Assembly (NCBI RefSeq): GCF_000325705.1
Contig: NC_019904.1
Span: forward strand, 1,806,001-1,870,000
DNA length: 64,000 nucleotides
Source: Echinicola vietnamensis DSM 17526
Lineage (GTDB): Bacteria > Bacteroidota > Bacteroidia > Cytophagales > Cyclobacteriaceae
Direction: 5' to 3'
Of the stretch, positions 8,541 to 18,106 are shown piece after piece (the stretch's first letter is position 1; every line of letters begins with the position of its first letter). The notes beneath the pieces were generated by a model that saw only the letters and a program-made list of their open reading frames with translations, had not been told where the DNA came from and searched no databases. A program made the position numbers and the translations under genes.

Positions 8541-9092
8541 TTTTAGCGATAAGACTTGATGAATTAAAATAAGGCCGATTTTTTAATGCAGTATATACTT
8601 TTTTAAATACATGTTTTAGTGTATTTTTATTATTAATCGGGTTGATTAATTTTGTAAAACATTGGTTTTATGATGGTTATGTAAGTGACTGTTTGGTAAA
8701 GAATACTCCTTCTCTATGATATTTTTAAGTTAGTATGCGCTATGATGTAGCTGATTATTTTGGCGCTACATAGTGCAAGACAATGCCCAAAATTCCGACC
8801 TGAAGTGCAATTACCCAACCTGACATTTATTGATGTCTTTCCCTTAGTGGATGTTAAAGTTTTATATCACCTAAAAATGTTAATTGTATGAGCACACTTC
8901 AAAACAGAGGGCCAATTCCTCCGAATAGGAGGATGAAAAATAGTAGAGGAATTGATCATGGTTTTCATTTCATTTGGATTTCTTGTGGGGTAGTGGTGGA
9001 GATATTACGTTGTGAACAATGCAAGAGAGAACTCTTCCTTGGTCTAAAAGGCCAGTTTCAACGAAAGAAAGTTCAAGAATAGAAAAAGGCAT
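8541..9092. other. AT-rich gap without a supported gene
   Basis: About 550 bp between the small secreted protein and the terminator of the GMC cluster. It is AT-rich, with no tRNA-like fold or repeat that I can see. A 64-codon frame at 8888-9082 begins after an A/T-rich leader and has one CxxC, but shows no recognisable domain, so it is not called. Confidence 0.5.
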
Positions 9093-9120
9093 AAAAAAAA
9101 CCATCCGCCGTGGCGGATGG
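9093..9120 (-). terminator. Intrinsic terminator of the GMC oxidoreductase operon
   Basis: CCATCCGCC-GT-GGCGGATGG (9101-9120) forms a perfect 9-bp stem. On the minus strand it is followed by eight T residues (9093-9100). It lies 24 bp past the stop of the subunit-3-like gene. Confidence 0.92.
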
Positions 9121-9144
9121 CCTTTTCACATCCAAAACAAACAA

Positions 9145-9855
9145 TTAACCAATTAAATTTCCTTCGTCATCCCACTGGGCAAGAGTATGCCGTGTATCGG
9201 GATTCATGTATATCGTGAGATATTTTTCTTCCAACTTAAAACCATGCTTGGCCATGACATCATCAGGGACCCCTGTCCATACATTCGGGGTATTGCCTTT
9301 GTAATCCAAATCTTTGAACCCTTCCGGAGAAGTGAAGAAGCCTGTGGCCGTCAAGTCACGGAGTGTATTGAAAAACGTAACCCCTCTTTCCATTTCGGGT
9401 TTGGCTTTGTCAGGGTAGGCAATATCATCAATGATTTTGATGCGCTCGTCTTCGCTGGCTTCCATAAACGGCTTACCATACCGGTCTTCAGACTGGGTGT
9501 CCAGCCACATCAGCCCACCTCGCATAGGGGTTTTGTAGTGGGGCATGTCCTTGACAATAAATTCGATGAAATCCGGAACGCCTGCATCGGTGGCACTGCC
9601 TGAAACATCGTCCTTGGGGATGATCACATCGACAAGGTAATGCAGCTTTTTCATTTCATCTTCTGTGAAAAACTCCTCTTTTTTGAGCGCGGCATTCAAG
9701 GCCATTTCTTCAGGAGTACGGCCCCACTTGGTGCCGTCACCTATTTTAGGCGCGTGGACGACCTCCTTGGGTGCTTCAGGACCACAGCCTGTCATAAAAA
9801 AGCCGGTTGCTAAAGAACCTGTGAATAACAGTTTTAAATTCTCTCTTCTATTCAT
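9145..9855 (-). CDS. Gluconate 2-dehydrogenase subunit 3-like lipoprotein
   Basis: 236 aa. The N-terminus MNRRENLKLLFTGSLATGFFMTGCG joins a twin-arginine-like start to a lipobox (MTGC), so the protein is probably exported and lipid-anchored. The mature part (FFTEDEMKKLHYLVDVIIPKDDVSGSATDAGVPDFIEFIV) is the conserved core of the gluconate 2-dehydrogenase subunit 3 family. Such proteins are the small partners of membrane-associated GMC flavin dehydrogenases. The GMC gene lies 11 bp upstream on the same strand, which fits a two-subunit complex. The electron acceptor and sugar are not shown by the sequence. It is followed by a strong terminator. Confidence 0.88.
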   Translation of the reverse strand: MNRRENLKLLFTGSLATGFFMTGCGPEAPKEVVHAPKIGDGTKWGRTPEEMALNAALKKEEFFTEDEMKKLHYLVDVIIPKDDVSGSATDAGVPDFIEFIVKDMPHYKTPMRGGLMWLDTQSEDRYGKPFMEASEDERIKIIDDIAYPDKAKPEMERGVTFFNTLRDLTATGFFTSPEGFKDLDYKGNTPNVWTGVPDDVMAKHGFKLEEKYLTIYMNPDTRHTLAQWDDEGNLIG

Positions 9856-9866
9856 CGTCCTGTCCT

Positions 9867-11609
9867 TTAAATGTTTTTCTTTTTCAATTCACTTACGATA
9901 TAATCCGAAGTTCTCCATGCCAAAGCCAATATAGTCCATGTAGGGTTCTTGTCTGCTTGAGAAACAAATGGCCCACCGTCCACGACAAATAAATTATCAC
10001 ATTCATGTGCTTGACAGTTGCTGTTGAGCACGGAAGTTTTCGGGTTATTGCCCATGCGGGTGGTGCCCACCTCGTGAATGATTCTGCCAGGCGTCAGGAG
10101 GCCATATTGGGTGTCAGGACCAGGCTTGTTTCCATAAATTACGGCACCTGCATTGGTGAGGACTTCCTCAAAAGTGTCGTGCATGTGCTTGGCTTGGTTG
10201 ACTTCTTGGTCCGTCCAATTGTAATTAAATTTCAATACCGGGATGCCGTATTTATCCACTGTGTTATTGTCGATCTCGCAATAGTTTTCATATCTCGGAA
10301 TACTCTCTCCACGACCAGACATGCCCACCATGGTGCCGAAATAAGCTCGGATGTCCTTTTTGAGTCCTTCGCCATAGCCGCCGCTGGTGCCAGGATTGCC
10401 AAATTCATCCTTGATGTGTTGGCGGATAGTCTCCATGCCAAAACCAAAGCCATAACCCGGCATGCTCATGCCTCCCCAGTATTCAATGTGGTAGCCCCGA
10501 GCAAAGTCAAGTTTACTATTGTCTTCCCACCAAGGGGTATAGACGTGCATACCGCCCACACCATCTTCGTTGTATTTTTTCCGGTCGAGGAGTCCGGGGA
10601 TAAAACCCATCCTGTCCGACCCAGTGGAGTCATGCAAATAATGGCCGATCATTCCGCTGCCATTGGCCAAACCATCTGGGTGGTTTTTGGACTTGGAATT
10701 GAGCATGATACGGGCAGATTCACAGGCAGAGGCTCCCAAGACCACTACACGCGAACGCAACTTGTATTCTTTCATGTCCACTTTACTGATATAGGAAACT
10801 CCCGTGGCCTTGCCTTTGTCATCAGTGGTGACCTTGCGCACCATGGCATAGGTGTAAAGATCTACTTTCCCTTTTTTCATGGCCGGTTTTACCAGGCAAG
10901 TGCCCGACGAGAAATCCGCATATGCTTGGCAGGCCCGGTTACATTGATTACAGAAAAAGCATGCTCCTCGCTCGTTGTTGATCGGCTTGGTGAGGATCGA
11001 AAGCCTGGATGGAATGACAGGGACGCCGATTTTGTCAGCGCCTTTCTTGATGTATAATTCGTGTAGTCTGGGCTTTGGGGGAGGGAGGAAAAAGCCATCA
11101 GGCTCATTGTAAATGCCCTCCTTAGAGCCAAAGACCCCAATTAATTTGTCGACTTTATCGTAATAGGGTTTAAGATCATCATAGCCTATCGGCCAATTGT
11201 CTCCTAAACCATCAATGTCTTTTCGCTTAAAATCGTTTGGACCAAAGCGCAGGGAGATCCTTCCCCAGTGGTTGGTACGGCCACCTACCATCCTTGATCG
11301 AAACCAATCAAACTTGGTGTCACCTTCAAAGGTGTAAGGTTCTCCTTCGATATCCCATCCACCAATGGCAGCATCAAAATCTCCAAATGGACGGTTACGG
11401 GTGCTCGCTCCTCTGCGGGGAGATTCCCATGGGGGCCTGAGCTGGGTGCGGTCTTCTTCCTTTGCCGGGTCGAAATCCGCTCCTGCTTCTACTACGGCCA
11501 CAGAAAATCCTGCCTCTGAAAGAATTTTCGAGGCCATACCTCCTCCGGCTCCTGAACCGACGATGATGACATCATACGCTTCACCGGACGATTTTATTTG
11601 AAAACTCAT
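9867..11609 (-). CDS. GMC family FAD-dependent oxidoreductase
   Basis: 580 aa flavoprotein with the FAD-binding motif GSGAGGG at residues 18-24 and the C-terminal GMC region (HEVGTTRMG ... NPTWTILALAWR) that carries the active-site His and Asn. A central cluster FFCNQCNRACQAYADFSSGTC has several cysteines and may bind an iron-sulphur centre or form disulphides, as seen in large subunits of gluconate-type dehydrogenases. No signal peptide is present, so export together with the Tat-like small subunit is plausible (inference). It is the first gene of a two-gene operon. Likely role: oxidation of a sugar or polyol with electron transfer to the respiratory chain; the substrate is unknown. Confidence 0.9.
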   Translation of the reverse strand: MSFQIKSSGEAYDVIIVGSGAGGGMASKILSEAGFSVAVVEAGADFDPAKEEDRTQLRPPWESPRRGASTRNRPFGDFDAAIGGWDIEGEPYTFEGDTKFDWFRSRMVGGRTNHWGRISLRFGPNDFKRKDIDGLGDNWPIGYDDLKPYYDKVDKLIGVFGSKEGIYNEPDGFFLPPPKPRLHELYIKKGADKIGVPVIPSRLSILTKPINNERGACFFCNQCNRACQAYADFSSGTCLVKPAMKKGKVDLYTYAMVRKVTTDDKGKATGVSYISKVDMKEYKLRSRVVVLGASACESARIMLNSKSKNHPDGLANGSGMIGHYLHDSTGSDRMGFIPGLLDRKKYNEDGVGGMHVYTPWWEDNSKLDFARGYHIEYWGGMSMPGYGFGFGMETIRQHIKDEFGNPGTSGGYGEGLKKDIRAYFGTMVGMSGRGESIPRYENYCEIDNNTVDKYGIPVLKFNYNWTDQEVNQAKHMHDTFEEVLTNAGAVIYGNKPGPDTQYGLLTPGRIIHEVGTTRMGNNPKTSVLNSNCQAHECDNLFVVDGGPFVSQADKNPTWTILALAWRTSDYIVSELKKKNI

Positions 11610-12037
11610 GTGTGATTATTTTGTAATTGTCTCTTAAGTTAAACCAATTTTTCACGAAAGCAAAGACGTTGATTCAGCATTTCTAAAACTTTTTTAGGAG
11701 AAATAGATTAGAATGTCAGGATCAGAGACGACTTTATTTCTACTGGAAATATAATAAAAATTTATTAGCTAAATGGTTTTAGTAATTGATGAAATTTTGC
11801 AAATCACTTTATGCGGTTGATTGATCGTTAAAAATTTTATTGCTGTATTGTCAAAAGAATATTTAATTCATTTTCTGATTGAAAAATGTGTAAATAATCT
11901 TCTGTTTAGCCGCTTCAGTGAAAAATTTTATAAATGGTTTATTCACGGTTTTATTGATGGGATGAAGGGAGCAAGCATGTCCTCCTTGGAATTTGGAGTG
12001 GGCCATGTTGATGCCCTGCGCACATTAATTTGGAAGA
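11610..12037. other. AT-rich intergenic region
   Basis: About 430 bp carrying the promoter side of the GMC operon and the 3' flank of the esterase gene. A plus-strand frame at 11821-12126 runs into the esterase gene and has no recognisable features. No repeat or RNA was recognised. Confidence 0.5.
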
Positions 12038-12730
12038 TTACAATTCAGGCTCAAGGTATTTCCAAACGGTTTTTGCGACGATCTTATGGCCTTCGGCCGT
12101 GGGATGGATGCCGTCAGGTTGGTTGAGATCGGGGTTTCCGCCTACACCATCTAACAGGAAAGGGATCAGTAGCAGGTCGTTTTGTTCCGCAAGGGAAGGG
12201 AAGATTTCTTTGAAATCTGTCGTGTATGCTTCCCCCATATTTGGCGGGATTTGCATGCCGGCCAGAATGATTTTGGTGGAAGGGTATTTTTCTTTGACTT
12301 TATCAATGATGCCTTGGAGGTTGTCCTTGGTGGAAGACAATGCTATGCCTCTAAGCCCATCATTCCCCCCCAGCTCAAGGATGAAAATATCTGGTTTTGA
12401 CTCCAAGAACCAATCGATTCTGGTTAATCCGCTGGCGCTGGTTTCTCCGCTCAGGCCACCATTGATGACCTTATAGGGAAGGTTAAGACTGTCAATTTTA
12501 TGCTGGAGCAGGGCTGGGAAGGCTTCATCCTGATCTACACCATAACCTGCGGTCATGCTATCCCCAAAGAAGAGAATGGTTTTTTTAGGGACTTGATTTT
12601 CTTTTTCCGTATCGGCTTTGGAAGACGACGCTTCTTTATCGGAGGTTTGCTGGCTTTCACTGCACGAAAATGTGCCCAAGGCAACCAAAAAGAACACTGT
12701 CAAAACAGAAAATACACGTATTTTAATCAT
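12038..12730 (-). CDS. tesA: TesA-like SGNH/GDSL esterase, lipoprotein
   Basis: 230 aa. A signal peptide ends in a lipobox-like TFSC (residues 20-23), followed by a Ser/Lys/Glu-rich linker, so the protein is probably a lipoprotein. All SGNH blocks are visible: GDSMTAGYG with the nucleophilic Ser, the Gly block NGGLSGETSASG, GGNDGLRG with the Asn, and PDGIHPTAEGH with the Asp/His pair. This is the arylesterase / acyl-CoA thioesterase I / lysophospholipase group. It diverges from ybbA-ybbP, the same neighbourhood as tesA-ybbA-ybbP in E. coli and many other bacteria, which supports the gene symbol. The natural substrate is unproven. Confidence 0.9.
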   Translation of the reverse strand: MIKIRVFSVLTVFFLVALGTFSCSESQQTSDKEASSSKADTEKENQVPKKTILFFGDSMTAGYGVDQDEAFPALLQHKIDSLNLPYKVINGGLSGETSASGLTRIDWFLESKPDIFILELGGNDGLRGIALSSTKDNLQGIIDKVKEKYPSTKIILAGMQIPPNMGEAYTTDFKEIFPSLAEQNDLLLIPFLLDGVGGNPDLNQPDGIHPTAEGHKIVAKTVWKYLEPEL

Positions 12731-12919
12731 TATGTGAAACTTATTGAGATGGAATTACGATTTATATAGTTATTGCTTAAGCGATATCCGGATCCTAAAA
12801 TTGATTAAATTTCGCGCTAAGCCCATACAATTTTAAGAAATAATCAGGATGCTTTTGGTATAACCAAAAAATAGACCTGATTTGTTTCAGTTACAACGAC
12901 AATTATCCTGCACAACTTT

Positions 12920-13597
12920 ATGGACATACTTTCTATAGAAAATGTAAGTAAAATATACCAAAGCGGTTCAAGGACACTCACGGTCTTGGAGGACATCAAC
13001 CTAAGCGTAAAGGCTGGAGACAGTATCGCAATCGTCGGGCCTTCTGGTAGTGGGAAAACCACTTTATTGGGCCTTTGCGCTGGGCTTGACAGTGCCTCCT
13101 CGGGTAGTGTAGCGCTGAACGGGCACCGACTGGAAGGACTCTCCGAGGATCAAAGAGCGGCTGTCCGGAGCCAAGAAATTGGTTTTATATTCCAAAATTT
13201 TCAACTATTACCTACTCTGACGGCATTGGAAAATGTGATGGTGCCCTTGGAGCTAAAAAAGCGGAAAGATGCCAAACAAAAGGCCACTGAGCTGCTTCAG
13301 CAAGTAGGCTTGGGCGATCGTATGACCCATTATCCCACACAGCTTTCTGGAGGGGAGCAGCAGCGGGTGTCGATAGCCAGGGCTTTTGCAAACGAGCCTA
13401 AGATTCTCTTTGCAGATGAGCCTACCGGCAACTTGGATACAGAAACCGGAGAGCTGATCGAAACCTTAATATTTGACCTGAACAAGGCGCTTGGAACCAC
13501 TTTGATCTTGGTGACGCATGATACGGACCTGGCAGCCAAGACCAACAGAATCATCCATATTAAAGGAGGTAAAATACAAGAGGAGCAACATGCATAG
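12920..13597 (+). CDS. ybbA: ABC transporter ATP-binding protein, YbbA/LolD type
   Basis: 225 aa with every ABC ATPase motif: Walker A GPSGSGKT (residues 40-47), Q-loop FIFQNFQLLP, signature LSGGEQQR, Walker B ILFADEPTG, D-loop and switch His in VTHD. The pattern is that of the LolD/MacB-like group that works with FtsX-type permeases by mechanotransmission rather than classical transport. The permease gene overlaps its last 8 bases, so the two proteins are translated together. Opposite lies the TesA-like esterase. The complex may extract or release lipids or lipoproteins from the membrane, but its substrate is not known. Confidence 0.92.
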   Translation: MDILSIENVSKIYQSGSRTLTVLEDINLSVKAGDSIAIVGPSGSGKTTLLGLCAGLDSASSGSVALNGHRLEGLSEDQRAAVRSQEIGFIFQNFQLLPTLTALENVMVPLELKKRKDAKQKATELLQQVGLGDRMTHYPTQLSGGEQQRVSIARAFANEPKILFADEPTGNLDTETGELIETLIFDLNKALGTTLILVTHDTDLAAKTNRIIHIKGGKIQEEQHA

Positions 13598-16112
13598 ATT
13601 TTTGTGGATACTAAAAATGGCCTTGCGGGACTTTCGACAAAACAAGGCCAAATTACTGTTGTTTGTTTCTTCCATTGTGATTGGAATTGCTGCTTTGGTG
13701 GCCATCAGCTCTTTTGGTGACAACCTTGAAAAGGATATTGATAACCAGGCGAAAGAACTATTGGGAGCAGATTTGGTATTGGAAAATAACCAGTCTTTAG
13801 GTGACCAAGTATTGGATACCATGGCCATAGGGATGGCTTCAGAGATCAATTTTGCCAGTATGGTGGCCTTCCCCAAGAGTGATGAAAGTCGATTGGTGCA
13901 AGTAAGGGCGCTGGAAGGTCCCTTTCCTTTTTATGGACAATTGGAGACTGTGCCGGCCGCAGCGGCGGAAGGGTTCCGTGATGGGACCAAAAAAGCATTG
14001 GTGGAAAAAATACTGATGGATCAATTTGGGGCCGAGGTGGGCGATAGTGTGAAAGTGGGCAAGGTGAGCTTTGTCATCGCAGGGGCACTGCATGAAGCAC
14101 CCGGTCAGAATGGCATTACGGCCACCGTGGCTCCAGTGGTGTATATTCCCAAGAAATTTGCAGAAGAAACAGGACTTATCCAGTATGGCAGTAGGATCAA
14201 TTATTCCCGTTATTACAGCTTTGGCGAGCAGGTGGATGTGGAGAAATTGATCGAACCATTCGAGGATGAATGGGAAGCCGACCATATTGATGAGGATACG
14301 GTGCAGGAGCGGAAGGAGAGGACGGGCAGGTCATTTGAGAACCTGTCGGATTTTCTTAGCCTAGTGGCATTTATCGCCTTGCTGTTGGGATGTGTGGGGG
14401 TGGCGAGTGCTGTCAATGTTTTTTCTAAAGAAAAACTGCCCTCTGTGGCCATCTTGCGCTGTTTGGGCGTGTCATCTATCGATACTTTTTTGATCTATTT
14501 GGTGCAGATCATGCTCATGGGACTGATGGGATCAATCCTGGGAGCTGCTTTGGGGACTGTCATCCAATTTATTTTGCCAGAGGTCTTCAGTGATTTTCTT
14601 CCGGTGGATGTGACGGTCCAGGTTTCGTGGGCAGCCGTGGGATTTGGGATCGTGACCGGCTTGTGTATTTCCATCTTGTTTGCATTGCTTCCCTTGCTCA
14701 AAATCCGGAATGTACCGCCCATGATGACGTTAAGGACTGATGCGGACATGGTGAATTTTGTGAGGGATCCGTGGCGCTGGGCAGTGATGCTGGCCATTAC
14801 GGTATTTGTGTTTGGGTTTAGCATGACCTTGCTGGATGGCTGGGAAGAGGCGTTGGGCTTTACAGGGTTTGTACTGCTAGCTTTTGGTGTATTATGGCTG
14901 GTAGGGACAGGTGTAATGTGGCTGATCAGGCGGTTTTTGCCGTTGTCACTGGCCTATCCGGTCAGGCAGTCATTGGCCAATCTATATCGGCCAAACAATC
15001 AAACCATTTCCCTCATCGCCACCATTGGTCTGGGTACAGCGATGATTTCAACCCTGTTTTTTGTGCAGAATCAATTGTTGGATCAGGTTAAATTTGCCGA
15101 TAAGGAGGACCAGCCAAACATGCTGTTCTTCGATATCCAGACTTCCCAAGTGGAGGAGGTAAAGCAGGCTGTGCTGGAGGAGGATTTGCCCATCATGCAG
15201 GAAGTGCCTATTGTTACGATGCGGATGGACGAGATCAACGGACTGGACAAATCTGAAAATGAAGCTTTGCCGGAAGAGGAACAGAAATCCAGAAGGCTTT
15301 ATAACCGCGAATTTAGGGTTACCTATCGGGATACGTTGATCAGCTCCGAAACCCTTGTGGAAGGGAAGCTGCATCAGGTGACCTCACCGGGAGATAGCAT
15401 TTTTGTTTCCTTTGACCAAGGATATGCAGAAAGGGCTGGTGTAAAGCTGGGAGATGAAATTGTGTTTAACGTCCAGGGAAGGCCCCTCAAATCGTATGTG
15501 GGGAGTTTCAGGGAAGTTAATTTCAGGAAAGTGTCTACCAATTTTCTGGTGCTGTTCCCAGAAAACGTCTTGGAAAAAGCGCCCAAGTTCCATGTGGTCA
15601 TCACCAAGTCCAAGACGGACGAGCAAGCGGCGAAGGTCCAAAATGAAATTGTCAGGGCTTTCCCAAACATCTCTGTGATCAACCTGGGGATGATCGTGGA
15701 TACCCTGGAGGAAATTTTAGGGAAAATCAGTTTCGTGATTCAGTTTATGGCACTTTTTAGTATTGTGACTGGGATTTTGGTGCTGATCAGCTCCTTGATC
15801 ATCAGTAAATACCAACGTATGAGAGAAAGCATATTGCTCAGGACGCTAGGGGCGAGTAGCCAGATCGTGCGAAAGATCAACACACTGGAATATTTCTTCT
15901 TGGGCAGTTTGGCTTCATTAAGTGGGATCTTACTGTCCTTTTTGGCGACCGCTTTATTGAGTGTATTTGTGTTTGAATTTCCCGTAAAATTGGCTTGGGG
16001 AAGTGCATTGGCCATCTATGCAGTCATTACATTGCTAACGGTTTTGCTGGGCTGGCTGAATGGTCGTAATATAATCAATAAACCTCCTATGCAAATTCTA
16101 AGGGGAAACTAG
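13590..16112 (+). CDS. ybbP: FtsX-like ABC permease, YbbP type
   Basis: 840 aa starting at the ATG 13590, which overlaps the ybbA stop (ATGCATAG); a longer frame to 13518 would lie inside ybbA and is rejected. An upstream AAGGAGGT at 13563-13570 sits near the start. The protein has an N-terminal membrane anchor (LLLFVSSIVIGIAALVA), a large periplasmic domain, two blocks of FtsX-type transmembrane helices (for example LVAFIALLLGCVGVASAV and IQFMALFSIVTGILVLIS) and a second extracytoplasmic domain between them, the double-FtsX arrangement of YbbP. It pairs with YbbA. No truncation is seen. Confidence 0.9.
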   Translation: MHRFLWILKMALRDFRQNKAKLLLFVSSIVIGIAALVAISSFGDNLEKDIDNQAKELLGADLVLENNQSLGDQVLDTMAIGMASEINFASMVAFPKSDESRLVQVRALEGPFPFYGQLETVPAAAAEGFRDGTKKALVEKILMDQFGAEVGDSVKVGKVSFVIAGALHEAPGQNGITATVAPVVYIPKKFAEETGLIQYGSRINYSRYYSFGEQVDVEKLIEPFEDEWEADHIDEDTVQERKERTGRSFENLSDFLSLVAFIALLLGCVGVASAVNVFSKEKLPSVAILRCLGVSSIDTFLIYLVQIMLMGLMGSILGAALGTVIQFILPEVFSDFLPVDVTVQVSWAAVGFGIVTGLCISILFALLPLLKIRNVPPMMTLRTDADMVNFVRDPWRWAVMLAITVFVFGFSMTLLDGWEEALGFTGFVLLAFGVLWLVGTGVMWLIRRFLPLSLAYPVRQSLANLYRPNNQTISLIATIGLGTAMISTLFFVQNQLLDQVKFADKEDQPNMLFFDIQTSQVEEVKQAVLEEDLPIMQEVPIVTMRMDEINGLDKSENEALPEEEQKSRRLYNREFRVTYRDTLISSETLVEGKLHQVTSPGDSIFVSFDQGYAERAGVKLGDEIVFNVQGRPLKSYVGSFREVNFRKVSTNFLVLFPENVLEKAPKFHVVITKSKTDEQAAKVQNEIVRAFPNISVINLGMIVDTLEEILGKISFVIQFMALFSIVTGILVLISSLIISKYQRMRESILLRTLGASSQIVRKINTLEYFFLGSLASLSGILLSFLATALLSVFVFEFPVKLAWGSALAIYAVITLLTVLLGWLNGRNIINKPPMQILRGN

Positions 16113-16321
16113 GAAGGAATGTTTGGTGAAAATCGTCTGCCAAAGGGACCGAAAGCACCTTTTTACGGCCCCATTTGGTATGCCGAAGGTTCGGGGCCTT
16201 GTGTTCCATACTGCTGACATCCGTTCAGGGGTGATGCAGTACCTTTTGACACTGGATTTTTAGGGTGTTGGTGAAAAAAATAAAAAAAACGTAAAGTTTG
16301 AAACCTTTTGCCTGTATTAAA

Positions 16322-16340
16322 TGTATATACATTATATACA
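16322..16340. promoter_or_regulatory. Perfect inverted repeat before the MarR gene (candidate operator)
   Basis: TGTATATA-CAT-TATATACA is a perfect 8-bp inverted repeat with 3-bp spacer, ending 18 nt before the marR ATG. The position and symmetry fit autoregulation by a dimeric winged-helix protein. A degenerate copy lies before the YceI gene. Confidence 0.6.
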
Positions 16341-16358
16341 AAAACAGTTCATATAATC

Positions 16359-16808
16359 ATGAGATTAGAGGAGGAGATCAAACAAAAGACTTTTAAAAGC
16401 GGATATAATAAAGCGGTGGTAAATATTTTATATACCCAGAGCTATATCGTTACCCGTCAGGGGAAGTTGTTTAAACCCTTTGGTCTTTCTCCAGAACAAT
16501 ATAATGTCCTGCGGATTTTGCGTGGTCACCACCCTGAACCGATCACCGTATCCTCTATTCAGGACAGAATGCTAAACAAAATGTCCAACGCTTCGCGGTT
16601 GGTCGAGAAGTTAAAGCAAAAGGGATTGGCAGATAGGAAAGAGTGTCCCACCGATAGGCGGCAAGTAGATATTACCATTACAGCTGCAGGGAACAAGCTC
16701 CTTCAGCAGCTGGATGAAGAGATCAAATCCTTTAACCATGATGTGATCAACCTCGATGAAGAAGAGGTGAATATGTTAAATTCACTCTTGGATAAACTAA
16801 GAGGATAA
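16359..16808 (+). CDS. MarR family transcriptional regulator
   Basis: 149 aa from ATG 16359; an upstream in-frame start at 16308 would run through the operator-like repeat and is rejected. The winged helix shows as LSPEQYNVLRILRG, ITVSSIQDRMLNKMSNASRLVEKLKQKGL and the wing RKECPTDRRQVDITIT, the classic MarR pattern (DRRxxxxxLT). The dimer helices are at the two ends. It is 74 bp upstream of the YceI gene on the same strand. The inverted repeats before each gene suggest that it represses itself and yceI. The ligand cannot be inferred. Confidence 0.9.
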   Translation: MRLEEEIKQKTFKSGYNKAVVNILYTQSYIVTRQGKLFKPFGLSPEQYNVLRILRGHHPEPITVSSIQDRMLNKMSNASRLVEKLKQKGLADRKECPTDRRQVDITITAAGNKLLQQLDEEIKSFNHDVINLDEEEVNMLNSLLDKLRG

Positions 16809-16818
16809 AAAATTTCGT

Positions 16819-16836
16819 TGTATAAATGTATAGACA
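16819..16836. promoter_or_regulatory. Degenerate copy of the MarR operator before the YceI gene
   Basis: TGTATAAATGTATAGACA keeps the TGTATA and TANACA ends of the repeat at 16322-16340. It lies 47-64 nt before the yceI ATG. A second palindrome ACATTAAATGT follows at 16834-16844. Confidence 0.4.
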
Positions 16837-16882
16837 TTAAATGTAAAAACTTAAATTATAAAACTATAAAATTCAATTTGTT

Positions 16883-17410
16883 ATGAGCACAGTAAAATGG
16901 ACAATCGACCCGACACACTCTGAAATCAACTTCAAGGTCAAGCATTTGGTGATTTCGACCGTGACTGGGAAATTCAAGGAATTCGAAGGAGAGGCATCGA
17001 CTCCTTCAGAAGACTTTGACGGAGCTAAGGTGGCTTTTTCGGCAAACATTGACAGCATCGACACCAACCAAAGTGACCGGGATGCACACCTGAAATCTGA
17101 AGATTTCTTTGATGCCGAAAAGTTCCCAAAACTTTCTTTCGACAATGGGGTTTTATCTAAAGAAGGAGGCGAATACAAGCTCAAGGGAGACTTGACCATC
17201 AAAGAAACCACCAAGTCAGTGGTGCTTGATGTGGACTTTGGAGGAGTCGCAGAGGATCCTTACGGAAATACCAAGGCAGGGTTTGAACTGGAAGGTAAGA
17301 TCAGTAGAAAGGAATTTGGCCTTACTTGGAATGCGGTAACAGAAGCTGGCAGTGTCGTGGTGGGCGATCCTATCAGAATCTTAGCCAGTGTTCAGCTGAT
17401 TAAAGAATAG
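16883..17410 (+). CDS. YceI family protein
   Basis: 175 aa without a signal peptide. It begins MSTVKWTIDPTHSEINFKVKHLVISTVTG, the hallmark of the YceI lipocalin-like fold ('w.iDp.HS.v.F.vkHl'), and continues with HLKSEDFFDAEKFPKLSF and GLTWNAVTEAG. Family members bind polyprenyl or amide lipids; the cellular role is unclear, and periplasmic homologues respond to stress or pH. This one seems cytoplasmic. It follows a MarR regulator and shares an operator-like repeat with it. A clean terminator follows, so the pair forms a unit. Confidence 0.93.
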   Translation: MSTVKWTIDPTHSEINFKVKHLVISTVTGKFKEFEGEASTPSEDFDGAKVAFSANIDSIDTNQSDRDAHLKSEDFFDAEKFPKLSFDNGVLSKEGGEYKLKGDLTIKETTKSVVLDVDFGGVAEDPYGNTKAGFELEGKISRKEFGLTWNAVTEAGSVVVGDPIRILASVQLIKE

Positions 17411-17440
17411 TCCAACTCAATATATACACTCGTTTACAAG

Positions 17441-17470
17441 GCCATGTCTGTTATCGGACATGGCTTTTTT
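17441..17470 (+). terminator. Intrinsic terminator after the YceI gene
   Basis: GCCATGTC-(8-nt loop)-GACATGGC followed by TTTTTT, starting 31 bp after the stop codon. Confidence 0.92.
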
Positions 17471-17478
17471 AGGATCAA

Positions 17479-18106
17479 GCTGAAAAGATGGGGGGGAGCC
17501 TATTTCGATGGGTAAATATGTTCTTCGCCACCTTTGGTTGCTATTTGGTCACGGATGAACGCTGATACTCACAGATAGGATGCTTAAGAAATGGCAAATC
17601 CGTGTTCAGATCTTTTTTAAGTAGCTTACGTGACCTAAAAGTTTAGGATGCCCATGCCTTTGGCTATGAAGAGGACTTCTCGGCAAAGCTTGGATTCATC
17701 CAGTTCATAGATGAAATAGCATCCTTTTAAATAAAGCTGCCCTCAGGAATATTGCTTGATCCGTGGTATGGTGTATGATGTAGACTCGAAAGTTAGCCCT
17801 AGATGGGCGCACATTCTTAGCTTTTGGTTGCTATTTGGTCACGGATGAACGCTGATAATCACAGATAGGATGCTTAGACCATTGCAATTCTGTGTGCATC
17901 CCTTTTATCCGTGGCTTACGTGACCTAAAGGTTTACGATGCCCATGCCTTTGGCTATGAACAGGACTTCTCGGCAAAGCATGGATTCATCCAGTTTATAG
18001 ATGAAATAGCATCCTTTTAAATAAAGCTGCCCTCAAGAATATTGCTTGATCCGTGGTATGGTGTATGATGTAGACTCGAAAGTTAGCCCTAGATGGGCGC
18101 ACATTC
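17479..18106. repeat. Tandem duplication, unit about 290 bp
   Basis: Sequence from about 17531 to 17816 is repeated at 17821-18106 with an exact register of 290 bp and only scattered changes. Both copies contain CACGGATGAACGCTGATA, then ATGCCCATGCCTTTGGC, then the AATATTGCTTGATCC motif, and end with GATGGGCGCACATTC. Copy 1 has an extra 5' part from 17479 that is shared with a third, partial copy at 18349-18454. No frame of useful length crosses the units. Confidence 0.9.

Noticed and set aside
8888..9082. 64-codon frame with an A/T-rich leader and a CxxC
   Set aside because: No recognisable family, uneven composition and no operon context; coding not supported.
10005..11057. 350-codon open frame antisense to the GMC oxidoreductase gene
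   Set aside because: Codon shadow of a gene with clear motifs; no signal or domain in the translation.
11821..12126. 101-codon frame running into the 3' end of the esterase gene
   Set aside because: Overlaps a good gene on the other strand and has no recognisable motif.
13518..13589. Upstream start for the YbbP permease
   Set aside because: It would lie in the end of ybbA; the ATG at 13590 overlaps the ybbA stop and precedes the conserved N-terminus.
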